A stretch of 64,000 nt of DNA from Marinimicrobium sp050113635 (GCF_050113635.1 NZ_JBNJLT010000007.1:143758-207757), one strand, 5' to 3'; counted from the first letter of the stretch, positions 19,901 to 28,240 are shown. Program-made: numbers and translations. Notes: a model not told the origin generated them from the letters alone.

Positions 19901-20623
19901 GTGGGGTTCAAGTACTTCGCTGGCGACAAACTGGCTGATGGACTCCACCGGCTTGTAGGCCATGAAGCGGGCGAAGGTACGAGCGGCATTGCGGGCTTCG
20001 TTTTGCGATACCGCGTCGCGCTTGCCACGCAGGGCCCCATACAGCCGTGCCAGATAGGCGCCTTTTTTGTCGTAGGTTTCCACGGCTTTTTTGCCAAACT
20101 GCTGGCGCAGCAGGCTGGCGAGCTCGGTGACGGGCACCGCGTGCTTGCCATCCGGGTACTCGCGAACAAAATGGGACAGACTGAGCATCTCGCCGGGCAC
20201 GATCATCAGCAGCAATTCGTTTTGCCGGGCCTGGGCGCTGCTGCCCGCATTGTCCAGGTGCGCGCGCACGCCGATGACAGCGGTGAAAGGTTCTGCGGTT
20301 TCGCCTTTGGTGGGGTGAAAAATCCCGGCAATATAGCCGTCGCTGTTATAGGGGCGAGCGAAGGCACCATCGTCACAGCCGAGTACGTAGGAGGCGAGGG
20401 TGCGCACCTGTTTGCCGCCCCGGCCGCGCTGCGTGGTTTCGTCTTGCCCGGGATTATAGGTAAACAGGTTGTCGTGGGCGGCGGTCATCAAGGTTTGCAG
20501 GGCATCAGCGGCGGTGGTCTTGCCGGAGCCGTTGCCGCCGGAGAACAGGTTCACCGGGCCGTATTCCAGCTCGCCGGCGGGCAGGTTGCCCCAGTTGACG
20601 GTAATTGAACGCTTCAGATACAT
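16973..20623 (-). CDS. jetC: Wadjet SMC-like ATPase JetC (MksB-like)
   Basis: SMC-family motor that extrudes DNA in the Wadjet complex. The 1216-residue protein has Walker A GGNGSGKTTAADAL near residue 30. Two very long glutamine/leucine-rich coiled-coil stretches flank a hinge-like region near residues 550-680. The C-terminal head has the ABC-signature-like QYGTGSGGQLETPAYI and Walker B RMVIVDEAFMHMDE. Head-coil-hinge-coil-head order is complete with no frameshift. It starts 55 bp after jetB and overlaps jetD. The gene reads as a MukB/MksB-like protein, but the operon with a JetD nuclease separates it from the housekeeping MukBEF condensin. Confidence 0.9.
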   Translation of the reverse strand: MYLKRSITVNWGNLPAGELEYGPVNLFSGGNGSGKTTAADALQTLMTAAHDNLFTYNPGQDETTQRGRGGKQVRTLASYVLGCDDGAFARPYNSDGYIAGIFHPTKGETAEPFTAVIGVRAHLDNAGSSAQARQNELLLMIVPGEMLSLSHFVREYPDGKHAVPVTELASLLRQQFGKKAVETYDKKGAYLARLYGALRGKRDAVSQNEARNAARTFARFMAYKPVESISQFVASEVLEPHDMGDTLRRIRDLMRTVHGMAEEAEQLRQNVNLLGQSKSQTEHYLETWLELTTQAYGAAVQQFQRNQKQYLDKKEEQNTLRQQQEGNREEAEQVQQRLDQAYNERVELEARILGIPALRDKQQLESQRDQLTQQLQDGARPLLEQDQQRDANLEALRNIQSLLARHSIELELPELASKHWRATSKALLSERHTALPDLNQMLGRDWIDLSPLEEGLTRVRSEQQLHNQLAEQLHSERPDQTGQEASSITQRLDRLVSKRGQALDSLDQQQQKIEQQIRNLESKRVNYPQDVDVALQAIRQECPQAEPRVLCDHVEVQDEKWAMSIEGYIGGARFGILVEPEYEAEAIRIVRRLAGKQRNRARVIQGEQARRDAEKISLPDNSLFHALRFSHRTAEHYLKASYGNVVRVNDAETLRTTRRGITVDGLGSGNYALFRCDLPDSDLVFGEAARERNLLAQRNALTELQENYQNAADIYQAVKQLHNQIKTFQPLDWVSAATHLLNAQRQLEETEKALANLDLSDHQELEKKQQKAKALHQDLEARQKTLTEAHGKLSEKLSACTSAITKLADQSEHFQESQDEAEANLHACIKYWPGLNVKPRIEAMDERLNNAQGDIDFVEESKTLTNQLHQATADVIRTLDRYNQQAQPADQIMTDSAEEPHSAPFFGHIHNLNQQLDKLHNRLSNNVLLEKQEKLASLRDTFNTTFVSDLCSQIHQAIKDGERILKSLNDELEHHQFGADRERFEFKWEWIPEYKEYWSFFKEVIDIPNLGDGTSLFDTPLSAKAEAVRDRLLKLLLDGDEQQALRELERISDYRRYRQYDILKHPEGKQPISLSQYGTGSGGQLETPAYIIRAAAITSAFRFNEGDSHLRMVIVDEAFMHMDESRSKSVINYLTNTLGLQLIFIMPTSKAGPFLDLISNQFVFSKVPSPVPVGELNTRVLVDRQQLNRERIGELWEQHRRVIRQQGALDFMEDVQ

Positions 20624-20678
20624 GGGCGAGCCTGATTATGAAAATTATCGCAATAGAGTGACGAAATGTGAGTGCGGG

Positions 20679-21353
20679 TCATGCCGTTTCCTCGCTGGCA
20701 CCGAGCAGTTGCGAAAGCACGGTGTCGGTGACCAGACTGGTGATGTCCGGCCGGATGGTGAGCCAGCTTTCGCTCTCTTCCAGGCTGGCATCGCCGCTGC
20801 GGATTAGTCGTAGCTGTCGCATGCGGCGGAATAGAACCTCGCGTTCGGTGCGGCCCTCCGGCAATGGACGACCGAGCAGGTTCTTGCTGGCCAGATTGAT
20901 GGCTTCCAGCGGAAGGGTGGCCTGGCCGTGCTCGTCAATCTGGCCATCGCGCAGGGATTTGTCGTATTCCGCGCGCAGTACCAGTATCAGTGCCACTTCC
21001 TGCTGGCTGAGGCGATTGCGCAGCCCGCTGCTGACGCCCTCGTCCTGATCCGCTTCACCGGGGATTTCCGCGCCGGGCGGGAACAGCCGCAAGGAGGTGA
21101 AGCGGCGTTCGTGATGCAGGCGAATATGCAGGACGCTAAGGTAATCTTCCACCAGTTCTGGGATTTGCAGGTAGCGATCGTAGAGCTCCGCCTCCTTTTT
21201 ACTTTCGTCACGGCACAACACGCCGTGGTCGAGCAGGCGGATCATTAACTCCGAGAACTGCGCCTGGGAGACCCCACGGGCCTCCAGCGCGTCATTCAGG
21301 GCGTGTTGCAGGGGCTGTTGCCGAGTGTGCTGATCTAGTGTGTGCTGAGTCAT
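20679..21353 (-). CDS. jetB: Wadjet subunit JetB (MksE-like, KITE-type)
   Basis: Accessory winged-helix subunit that binds the kleisin JetA and the SMC JetC. From ATG 21353 it has 224 residues. The middle segment (HIRLHHERRFTSLRLFPPG, then LSQQEVALILVLRAEYD and ASKNLLGRPLPE) fits the DUF4194/MksE pattern. The proposed start overlaps the jetA 3' end by 62 bases, which is long; a GGAACT stretch precedes it. A start further inside is possible. The frame continues upstream but that translation is jetA shadow. Confidence 0.78.
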   Translation of the reverse strand: MTQHTLDQHTRQQPLQHALNDALEARGVSQAQFSELMIRLLDHGVLCRDESKKEAELYDRYLQIPELVEDYLSVLHIRLHHERRFTSLRLFPPGAEIPGEADQDEGVSSGLRNRLSQQEVALILVLRAEYDKSLRDGQIDEHGQATLPLEAINLASKNLLGRPLPEGRTEREVLFRRMRQLRLIRSGDASLEESESWLTIRPDITSLVTDTVLSQLLGASEETA

Positions 21354-22773
21354 CGAGTTCCAGTTCCAGCAGGAAGCCATCGCGGTGCACGAAATAGTGT
21401 TCGTCGCGAATCGGCTCGGTGGGTTCGATACGCAGACGCAAGCCTGCGGCGGCATGATCGGCGCTGCCCAGCTCAATGATGTGGCTCATGGCCAGCAGGT
21501 CGCGGGCGTTGTTAACAGGCAGGTCGCGGTTGTCGATGCGGCGACTGGCTCCCAGGGCTTCGCGTAGATAATCGCGCAGTGCGCCGCCATTGATATTGAA
21601 GGCTTTTTCCAGCAACTGTTGGGTCGCCAGCTCGCGTCGGGTGGCAGTGTCGGGCTCATCCAGTTCCACCATGCGGTTGTTTACGAGGCGTTTCGTGCGC
21701 TGTTCCCGCAAGCGTACCTGGGCCGGGTCGATGAGGCCCAGATGCAGGCTGGCCATGGCATCGCCGGCCTGGGCAAGTCGCTGATCATACGTTGTTTCGT
21801 CCAGCTCGGAGAGTTGCTGGCAAAGGCCGACAATATCATTGTGTTTCTGGCTGTGCAGGTAGCTGAGCTGGCGGATGATAATGTCGGCCCGGCGGGTGAA
21901 CCCCTGTAGCGTGCGGCGCAGGGCAGGGAGCATGATCTCCGACGCGTTTCGCATGCGCGTGTCGATACTGTCCAGCAGCTGAAACAGCACCGAGGCATCC
22001 TGGCTGACGACCAGGTCCGGGGCCAGGCGGCGCAGCTCTTGTTCCGCGAGGGTTTTCCAGGCCCTGGGTTTGCGCTTGATCTTTTCAATGGTGTGGCGGA
22101 TGCGGTCGCGGTGCTTTTCTACACTGTCGGCGGACATGCGAATAGCCACGTCCGGCTGGAAGCGTTTTTCCATGAATTCGAAGAACTGGTCACTGGCCTG
22201 TTGTACTAACTGCTGGGCTTCCACTTCCTTCACCAGTTCCCGCTTGCGCTCTTCCAGTTCGGCGATGATGTCAGTGAAGTCGGCGATGATGCGCTCGGAG
22301 TGTTCGTGGGCGTCGAGCAGGTCGTAGACTTCGCCGCGATCCATAAAGGCTGACAGGGCGTTGAGGGTGTTGCGCGTATTGCGATGGCGGGTGCGCACAC
22401 TGCGCCCGTCAATCTCGGCCAGGGTCTGGGTGAACAGCCGACCAGTGCGGCTGAAGGGATAGGTAGACTGAAAGGACGCTTCGTCCTTGTCCCGTTTCAG
22501 CCAGCCATGCTCCACCAGCAGAGTGAGTACCCAGCCGGCCTGCTCGCGGTTGTTGCGAAAGCGGGTATTGTCTTCGTCGCCGTCCAGCAAGGGTGCCCGC
22601 TCCAGGGCTTCGCTGAATACATCCAATACCTGGTCGCGCTTGAGAGATTCCCCATAATCCGCCTGGGCGCTGTACAGCCGCTCGTGCAGCAGGCGAAGGC
22701 ATTCGACAACCTGTTCGCGATATTTGCCGGTCAGGGGCTTGAAAAATTGTGCGCGCTCATCGCTGAAAAACAT
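21292..22773 (-). CDS. jetA: Wadjet kleisin subunit JetA (MksF-like)
   Basis: Kleisin-like scaffold of the Wadjet complex. The 493 residues begin MFFSDERAQFFKPLTGKYREQV, a start I associate with JetA/MksF proteins of pseudomonads. The N-terminal third looks like winged helices. A central charged helical region (ELEERKRELVKEVEAQQLVQ) and the motif MLPALRRTLQGFTRRADIIIRQLSYL follow. As first gene of jetABCD it probably has the promoter, in the 163-bp gap shared with the divergent pncC. The Wadjet subtype (I, II or III) cannot be settled by eye. Confidence 0.82.
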   Translation of the reverse strand: MFFSDERAQFFKPLTGKYREQVVECLRLLHERLYSAQADYGESLKRDQVLDVFSEALERAPLLDGDEDNTRFRNNREQAGWVLTLLVEHGWLKRDKDEASFQSTYPFSRTGRLFTQTLAEIDGRSVRTRHRNTRNTLNALSAFMDRGEVYDLLDAHEHSERIIADFTDIIAELEERKRELVKEVEAQQLVQQASDQFFEFMEKRFQPDVAIRMSADSVEKHRDRIRHTIEKIKRKPRAWKTLAEQELRRLAPDLVVSQDASVLFQLLDSIDTRMRNASEIMLPALRRTLQGFTRRADIIIRQLSYLHSQKHNDIVGLCQQLSELDETTYDQRLAQAGDAMASLHLGLIDPAQVRLREQRTKRLVNNRMVELDEPDTATRRELATQQLLEKAFNINGGALRDYLREALGASRRIDNRDLPVNNARDLLAMSHIIELGSADHAAAGLRLRIEPTEPIRDEHYFVHRDGFLLELELDDSAHTRSAHSATAPATRPE

Positions 22774-22936
22774 GGCTTTAGGTCATATGAGTAACGGGCT
22801 TCAGCCCAATCAGGAGGGGTTGGTCCCATGATCAGGTCTATTGCCTCGGACATGCTCGGCACGTTTCAAAACGACTGTATTCTACGGGAAAGCGCAGGGG
22901 CTTGCACTCACCCTGCGGCTGGCATAACGTGGCATT

Positions 22937-23482
22937 ATGAATACTCTATTTCCCCCTGAAGTGCCGGCGGACAGCCGGGATATTCTTGAGCTGGCCCTGG
23001 ACCTGGGGAAAGCGCTGCAGGCGCGTAACTGGCGAGTCGCGACGGCTGAGTCCTGTACTGGGGGAGGCATTTCTGCGGCTATCACCGAGGTGCCCGGTAG
23101 TTCCGCGTGGTTCGAGTACGGCCTGGTGACCTACGCCAACCGGGCCAAGGTGTCGTTGCTTGGGGTTTCGGCTGAAAGCTTGTCGCGTGATGGCGCGGTC
23201 AGTGAGTCGGTGGTGATGGAAATGGCTCAGGGCGCCTTGCGGGTGTCCGGGGCGGATCTGGCGGTATCGGTCAGCGGCGTCGCGGGTCCGGATGGAGGTT
23301 CATCGGACAAGCCGGTTGGTACCGTTTGGATCGGGTGGGCGCGACGCACGGGAGAAAACGTCGTTGTGGATGCGACGTGTCACCACTTTGAAGGCGACCG
23401 GCGCGGGGTGCGTGAGCAGGTGGTGGCGGCTGCCTTGAGACAGCTGCTGGCGCTGGCCGGGGATTCCCGGAATACTGTATAA
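22937..23482 (+). CDS. pncC: Nicotinamide-nucleotide amidase (CinA C-terminal domain protein)
   Basis: Deamidates nicotinamide mononucleotide to nicotinate mononucleotide in NAD recycling. The 181 residues comprise only the CinA C-terminal domain. Key motifs are TAESCTGGGISAAITEVPGSS, with the catalytic Ser/Thr region, and SVSGVAGPDGGSSDKPVGTV. The gene sits directly before recA, its common location. The ribosome-binding site for ATG 22937 is weak. Confidence 0.93.
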   Translation: MNTLFPPEVPADSRDILELALDLGKALQARNWRVATAESCTGGGISAAITEVPGSSAWFEYGLVTYANRAKVSLLGVSAESLSRDGAVSESVVMEMAQGALRVSGADLAVSVSGVAGPDGGSSDKPVGTVWIGWARRTGENVVVDATCHHFEGDRRGVREQVVAAALRQLLALAGDSRNTV

Positions 23483-23493
23483 ATATCGATATA

Positions 23494-23525
23494 CTGTTTG
23501 CGCATACAGGTTTTTGGTGTATGCT
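23494..23525 (+). promoter_or_regulatory. recA promoter with LexA (SOS) box
   Basis: The SOS box CTGTTTGCGCATACAG (23494-23509) fits the CTGT-N8-ACAG consensus. It overlaps a -35-like TTGCGC (23498-23503); a -10-like TATGCT (23520-23525) follows after 16 bp. LexA bound here would block polymerase, so recA is expected to be DNA-damage inducible. Confidence 0.92.
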
Positions 23526-23593
23526 TTAATGCACAGATGAGTTGTTCAGTTTCATTTTTTCAATCAGTTTACGGTTATTGATCGAGGTGTCGG

Positions 23594-24625
23594 ATGGACG
23601 CGAATAAAGAGAAGGCGCTGCAGGCGGCTCTGGGCCAGATTGAACGTCAGTTTGGCAAGGGCACGGTGATGCGCATGGGTGACCGGGAGCGCGTGGCGAT
23701 TCCGGCGATTTCCACAGGTTCTCTGGGGCTGGATGCCGCTCTCGGTATCGGCGGCCTGCCCAAAGGGCGAGTGGTAGAAATTTACGGGCCGGAGTCCTCC
23801 GGTAAAACCACTCTGACCTTGCAGGTGATTGCCGAGGCCCAGCGCAAGGGGGGCACCTGCGCCTTTGTGGATGCCGAGCACGCGCTGGACCCAATCTACG
23901 CCGAGAAGCTGGGCGTCAACGTGGATGACTTGATCATCTCCCAGCCTGACACAGGAGAGCAGGCGTTGGAAGTGAGCGATATGCTGGTGCGGTCTGGGGC
24001 CGTGGATGTACTGGTAGTCGACTCGGTGGCGGCATTGACCCCCAGGGCGGAAATTGAAGGTGAGATGGGTGACCAGCACGTTGGCCTGCAGGCGCGATTG
24101 ATGTCCCAGGCGTTGCGTAAAATCACCGGTAATATCAAAAATGCCAACTGTCTGGTCATTTTTATTAACCAGATTCGTATGAAAATTGGTGTTATGTTTG
24201 GCAGCCCGGAAACCACCACCGGTGGTAACGCGCTCAAGTTTTACTCATCAGTGCGGCTGGATATCCGTCGCATTGGTTCCGTGAAAGAAGGCGACGAGGT
24301 TATCGGCAACGAAACTCGCGTCAAAGTGGTCAAGAACAAAGTGGCGCCGCCGTTCAAGCAAACGGAATTCCAGATCTTGTACGGAATTGGTATCAACCGG
24401 CTGGGCGAAGTCATTGATTACGGCGTAAAACTGGGCATCGTCGATAAAGCCGGGGCCTGGTATAGCTATAATGGTGATAAGATCGGTCAGGGCAAGAACA
24501 ATGTGGTCAAGTTCCTGCAGGAAAATCCTACCGTGGCTGAAGAAATGGAGAGGCGGGTTCGAGGAGAGTTACTGAACATACCGGCCCCCGCCGAGGAGCG
24601 TGCTGAGGAAGAGTCTGACGCCTGA
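23594..24625 (+). CDS. recA: Recombinase RecA
   Basis: Forms nucleoprotein filaments on single-stranded DNA for homologous recombination and promotes LexA self-cleavage. The 343 residues carry Walker A GPESSGKTTL, Walker B DVLVVDSVAAL, the loop GEMGDQHVGLQARLMSQALRK, the conserved FINQIRMKIGVMFGSPETTTGGNALKFY and an acidic C-terminal tail. The start is supported by GAGGTGTCGG upstream. Confidence 0.99.
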   Translation: MDANKEKALQAALGQIERQFGKGTVMRMGDRERVAIPAISTGSLGLDAALGIGGLPKGRVVEIYGPESSGKTTLTLQVIAEAQRKGGTCAFVDAEHALDPIYAEKLGVNVDDLIISQPDTGEQALEVSDMLVRSGAVDVLVVDSVAALTPRAEIEGEMGDQHVGLQARLMSQALRKITGNIKNANCLVIFINQIRMKIGVMFGSPETTTGGNALKFYSSVRLDIRRIGSVKEGDEVIGNETRVKVVKNKVAPPFKQTEFQILYGIGINRLGEVIDYGVKLGIVDKAGAWYSYNGDKIGQGKNNVVKFLQENPTVAEEMERRVRGELLNIPAPAEERAEEESDA

Positions 24626-24728
24626 GAGTGCGGGAAAGAATGAACCGAAGTGGCGCCTCAGATGTCTAATTAATGGTCATGGGCTGGTTTTCCGGCCCAC
24701 GTAACGAATCATTGAGGAGGTAGCTGAC

Positions 24729-25304
24729 GTGGTAAGCATGGTACAGCTAAAACGTTTGTTCCCATGGCTGACTTTGGTCATTCTGGCACTACTGGCGGGC
24801 TGTAGCAGTACGCCCTCGGTAGTAACGGACTATGACCCTGACGTCAGTTTCGGGTCGCTGAAAACCTTTCGGGTAGAAGCCACTCAGCAGGAAGATGCCA
24901 ACAGCCTGCTGATTTCACCGTTCACTCTCAGCCACTTGCAAACCGTCATCCACAACCAGTTGTCCTCCCGCTATACCGCGGTGGAGTCCGAGCCGGACTT
25001 TGTGGTGCGCTATCACATTGTCGTAGAGGATCGGCTGGATGTACGCAGCTATGATCAGCGTTATGGCTTTGGTTACTACGGTTACGGGCCTTGGTATCGC
25101 TACCCTTACGCTCCCTCACCGAACCCTCGTATGTATCGTCAAGGCACGTTGATTATTGATATCTCGCGTGGGGACGATAACAAGCCGCTTTGGCGGGGTG
25201 TATCGGAACGGCGCTTGTACGAAGGGTTAACCCCTCAAGAGCAACGCCAGCGGCTTTCTGGCACCGTCACCGATATTATGGCGCAGTTCCCTCCGGTACG
25301 CTGA
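24729..25304 (+). CDS. DUF4136 lipoprotein
   Basis: 191-residue predicted lipoprotein: a short basic N-terminus, a hydrophobic core and lipobox LLAGCSS place the lipidated cysteine near residue 23. The mature part (YDPDVSFGSLKTFRV, then YHIVVEDRLDVRSYDQRYGFGYYGYGPWY and GTLIIDISRGDDNKPLWRGV) matches DUF4136, a family with no assigned function. GAGGAGG at 24714-24720 points to GTG 24729 rather than ATG 24738. It splits recA from recX. Confidence 0.88.
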   Translation: MVSMVQLKRLFPWLTLVILALLAGCSSTPSVVTDYDPDVSFGSLKTFRVEATQQEDANSLLISPFTLSHLQTVIHNQLSSRYTAVESEPDFVVRYHIVVEDRLDVRSYDQRYGFGYYGYGPWYRYPYAPSPNPRMYRQGTLIIDISRGDDNKPLWRGVSERRLYEGLTPQEQRQRLSGTVTDIMAQFPPVR

Positions 25305-25313
25305 TCGTTTGCC

Positions 25314-25802
25314 ATGGATGAAGTAAAGCAAACGGTCAACACGTCGGATATTCGGCTCGCTGCCATGAATCTGCTGGCGCGCCGAGAACACAGCCGAGCT
25401 GAGCTGCACGAGAAGCTGTCGAGGCGTTTTAGTGACACGGCGATGGCGGAACAACTCAACGAGGTATTGGAGAGACTGAAGGAGCAGTCATTGCAAAGTG
25501 ATGAACGTTTTGCCGAGGCGTTTGTGCGCAGTCGGGAATCTCAGGGTAAAGGCCCGATGCGAATAATGCAGGAGCTGCGGTTTAAAGGCGTTGACGACTC
25601 GCTCATCGACGCTTGTCTTGATGATAGGGATGAGCGATGGTGGGCACTTGCCCGGGAAGTGCGTGTTAAGCGTTTTGGCGACCAGCCTGTGCTATCACCG
25701 AAAGATAAGGCCAAGCAGGCCCGCTTTCTGCAATACAGAGGGTTTTCCCCGGAGCAGGCACGGGATGCTATCGCCAGCGCTCCCAGGCATCCATCACCTT
25801 AG
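25314..25802 (+). CDS. recX: RecA regulator RecX
   Basis: Modulates RecA filament extension by binding in its groove. The 162-residue protein shows the tandem three-helix repeats of the family, for example AAMNLLARREHSRAELHEKLSRR and GPMRIMQELRFKGVDDSLIDACL. It lies ten bases after the DUF4136 gene, so SOS read-through from recA is plausible. Its last 35 bases overlap the convergent transglycosylase gene. Confidence 0.93.
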   Translation: MDEVKQTVNTSDIRLAAMNLLARREHSRAELHEKLSRRFSDTAMAEQLNEVLERLKEQSLQSDERFAEAFVRSRESQGKGPMRIMQELRFKGVDDSLIDACLDDRDERWWALAREVRVKRFGDQPVLSPKDKAKQARFLQYRGFSPEQARDAIASAPRHPSP

Positions 25803-26379
25803 CTGCATAGCGGTAGCTGCCATAGCTGCCGTTGTAGCGGGCCAAGGCTTCGGCAAGACGACCATTCGAGCGATCCATATAGTGTTTTAGAATGGTACAG
25901 CCATAACGAAGGTTGGTCTCCAGGTGGATCAAGTTGTCTTCGGGGCGGCCAATTTCATTTTTCCAAAAAGGCATTACCTGCATAATACCCTGAGCGCCCA
26001 CGGGCGATACGGCGTAATGGTTGAAGTGGCTTTCCACCTCGATCACTGCCAACACCAGCTCTGGGGCGAGTTCTGCCCGTCGTGCTTCGCTATGAATTTT
26101 TCGCAACAGCGCGAAACGCTGGTCGGGGTTATCGACAAAACGTTCCATTCGGCCAGCCATCAACATCAGCCAGGCTTCCGCTTCATAGTGATCAACGAAG
26201 CTGTCAGCCGCGGCGATATTGTCCAGGAGCTTCTGCCTTAGGCTTTCATCAATATCGTGGTTCGCCTCGGCATAGGCAACCGCTGGTGGCTGGCTCCAGC
26301 CCCGTTCGGGAAAACCACTGATGACAGCGCCTGCGCAGAGCAGGGTGGCTGTCAGAACGTGGTGCTGAAGCCTTGTCAC
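25768..26379 (-). CDS. Secreted lytic transglycosylase (SLT family)
   Basis: Cleaves the glycan strands of peptidoglycan, forming 1,6-anhydro-muropeptides. The 203 residues start with a probable signal peptide (about 1-30, ending near WSQPPAVA). The SLT domain has the catalytic glutamate in VIEVESHFNHYAVSPVGAQGIMQVMP, then NLRYGCTILKHYMD and ARYNGSYGSYRYAAKV. It is smaller than Slt70. It overlaps recX convergently and lies just downstream of proS with four bases between them, so they may be cotranscribed. Confidence 0.88.
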   Translation of the reverse strand: MTRLQHHVLTATLLCAGAVISGFPERGWSQPPAVAYAEANHDIDESLRQKLLDNIAAADSFVDHYEAEAWLMLMAGRMERFVDNPDQRFALLRKIHSEARRAELAPELVLAVIEVESHFNHYAVSPVGAQGIMQVMPFWKNEIGRPEDNLIHLETNLRYGCTILKHYMDRSNGRLAEALARYNGSYGSYRYAAKVMDAWERWR

Positions 26380-26383
26380 GGAC

Positions 26384-28111
26384 TTACCTCTGTAATTCGT
26401 CCGAGATAAACGTCGCTATCTGCTCCACAGCGATATCGCGCGACGCTTCATCCCGGCGCCCTTTGTACTCGACGGTACCGTTTTGTAAGCCCCGGTCTCC
26501 TACGACCAGCCGATGCGGGATGCCCATCAAATCGGTATTGGCCAGCATAACGCCGAGTCGAGCCTTTTCTTCGTCCATGTAGAGTACGTCCACACCGTTT
26601 TGAGTCAGTTGTTCGTAAAGCCGTTCGCACTGGTCAGTGACGGTGGGTGATTTATGCGCATTGATGGGAATCAGGGCCAGTTGGAACGGAGCGATATTTT
26701 TGGGCCAGATAATACCTTTGTCGTCGTGGTTTTGTTCAATGGCGGCGGCCACTACTCGAGAAACACCAATGCCGTAGCAACCCATGATCATGGGTTGCTC
26801 CTTGCCGTTTTCATCCAGCACCCGAGCGTTCATGGCCTGGCTGTACTTGGTGCCCAACTGGAAAATATGGCCCACTTCAATGCCGCGTTTGATCTCAAGC
26901 TGGCCTTGGCCGTCCGGGCTGGGATCGCCTGCCACCACGTTACGCAGGTCTGCAACCTCAGGCAGCGCGACATCACGCTCCCAATTCACCCCTGTCAGGT
27001 GGTATCCGTCGCGGTTGGCACCGCATACGAAGTCCGACAGGCCCGCTGCGGCACGGTCGGCCCAGACTTTAATATTAAGCCCCACAGGACCCAGGGATCC
27101 CGTAGTGGCGCCCAGTTCTTTCTCGATGCGTGCCTCTGGGGCAAAGGTAAGCGGTGCCTGAACGCCCTGGAGCTTTTCGGCTTTGATGTCGTTGAGGGCA
27201 TGGTCGCCGCGCAGTACCAAAGCCACCAGCGGTTGCTGGCCATCCTCGTTTTCCTCTCCCAGCACAATGAGTGTTTTCAGGGTTTGTGCGGGATCGACCT
27301 TCAGGAATTCACTGACCTGCGTAATGCTTTCCTGGTCGGGTGTGGCGACCTCCGACATAGTTGCCTGGGGCGCAGGGCGTTCCCCGGTGGGTGCCAGGGC
27401 CTCGGCTTTTTCCACGTTCGCGGCATAGCGGCTGCTATCGCTGAAGACGATGTCATCTTCACCGCTCTCCGCCAGCACATGAAACTCGTGAGAGAAAGCA
27501 CCGCCGATCGATCCCGTATCAGCCAGAACCGGACGGTAGCCCAAACCAATACGGTCAAAAATCGCACAGTAAGTGCGATGCATGACATCGTAGGTTTCCT
27601 GAAGAGACGCCTCGGTCAAATGGAAAGAGTAAGCGTCCTTCATGGTGAATTCACGCGCTCGCATCACGCCGAAACGCGGCCGGATTTCGTCGCGGAATTT
27701 GGTTTGGATCTGGTAAAAGTTGGCGGGCAGCTGCTTGTAGCTATTGATCTCCCCGCGAATCAAATCTGTGATGACCTCTTCGTGGGTGGGCCCCAGACAA
27801 AAGGCGCGCTGGTGGCGATCATTGATACGCAACAGCTCGGGGCCGTACTCATGCCAGCGCCCGGACTGCTCCCATAACTCGGCAGGTTGCACCACCGGCA
27901 TGAGTACTTCTTGAGCGCCGGAGCGATCCATTTCTTCACGAATGATGCGTTCCACCTTCCGCAGTACCCTCAGCCCCAAAGGCATCCAGGTATACAGGCC
28001 CGACGCGAGCTTGCGGATCATGCCGGCGCGCAGCATCAACTGGTGGCTGATCACCTCGGCGTCCGAAGGTGTTTCTTTAAGGGTGGCAATCAAAAAGCGG
28101 CTGGCTCGCAT
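26384..28111 (-). CDS. proS: Prolyl-tRNA synthetase (bacterial type, with editing domain)
   Basis: Class II synthetase charging tRNA-Pro. The 575 residues follow the E. coli-like layout. The N-terminal catalytic part has MRASRFLIATLKETPSDAE, motif 2 region NFYQIQTKFRDEIRPRFGVMRAREF and MKDAYSFH. A YbaK-like editing insertion spans about 230-380, removing mischarged alanine. Motif 3 (MGCYGIGVSR) and the anticodon-binding domain close the protein. Confidence 0.98.
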   Translation of the reverse strand: MRASRFLIATLKETPSDAEVISHQLMLRAGMIRKLASGLYTWMPLGLRVLRKVERIIREEMDRSGAQEVLMPVVQPAELWEQSGRWHEYGPELLRINDRHQRAFCLGPTHEEVITDLIRGEINSYKQLPANFYQIQTKFRDEIRPRFGVMRAREFTMKDAYSFHLTEASLQETYDVMHRTYCAIFDRIGLGYRPVLADTGSIGGAFSHEFHVLAESGEDDIVFSDSSRYAANVEKAEALAPTGERPAPQATMSEVATPDQESITQVSEFLKVDPAQTLKTLIVLGEENEDGQQPLVALVLRGDHALNDIKAEKLQGVQAPLTFAPEARIEKELGATTGSLGPVGLNIKVWADRAAAGLSDFVCGANRDGYHLTGVNWERDVALPEVADLRNVVAGDPSPDGQGQLEIKRGIEVGHIFQLGTKYSQAMNARVLDENGKEQPMIMGCYGIGVSRVVAAAIEQNHDDKGIIWPKNIAPFQLALIPINAHKSPTVTDQCERLYEQLTQNGVDVLYMDEEKARLGVMLANTDLMGIPHRLVVGDRGLQNGTVEYKGRRDEASRDIAVEQIATFISDELQR

Positions 28112-28240
28112 AAGTCGAATTCTTAGTGGCTATACTGGTAAAGTGATTAAAGCACTATTCTACGGTGCTTGGCTGTTCGGGTACAGACTCTCGACGGCGG
28201 TATAAGGCTTTTAACGGTTGGCCCGGGGAGGGCAGGTGTT

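Noticed and set aside
19328..20608. 426-codon rightward frame opposite jetC
   Set aside because: The opposite strand encodes an intact SMC head with Walker A. This frame has no recognisable domain and no ribosome-binding site.
22774..22936. SOS box or insertion-sequence scar between jetA and pncC
   Set aside because: A CTGT occurs near 22874 but no ACAG lies at the right distance, and no terminal inverted repeats or target duplications were found.
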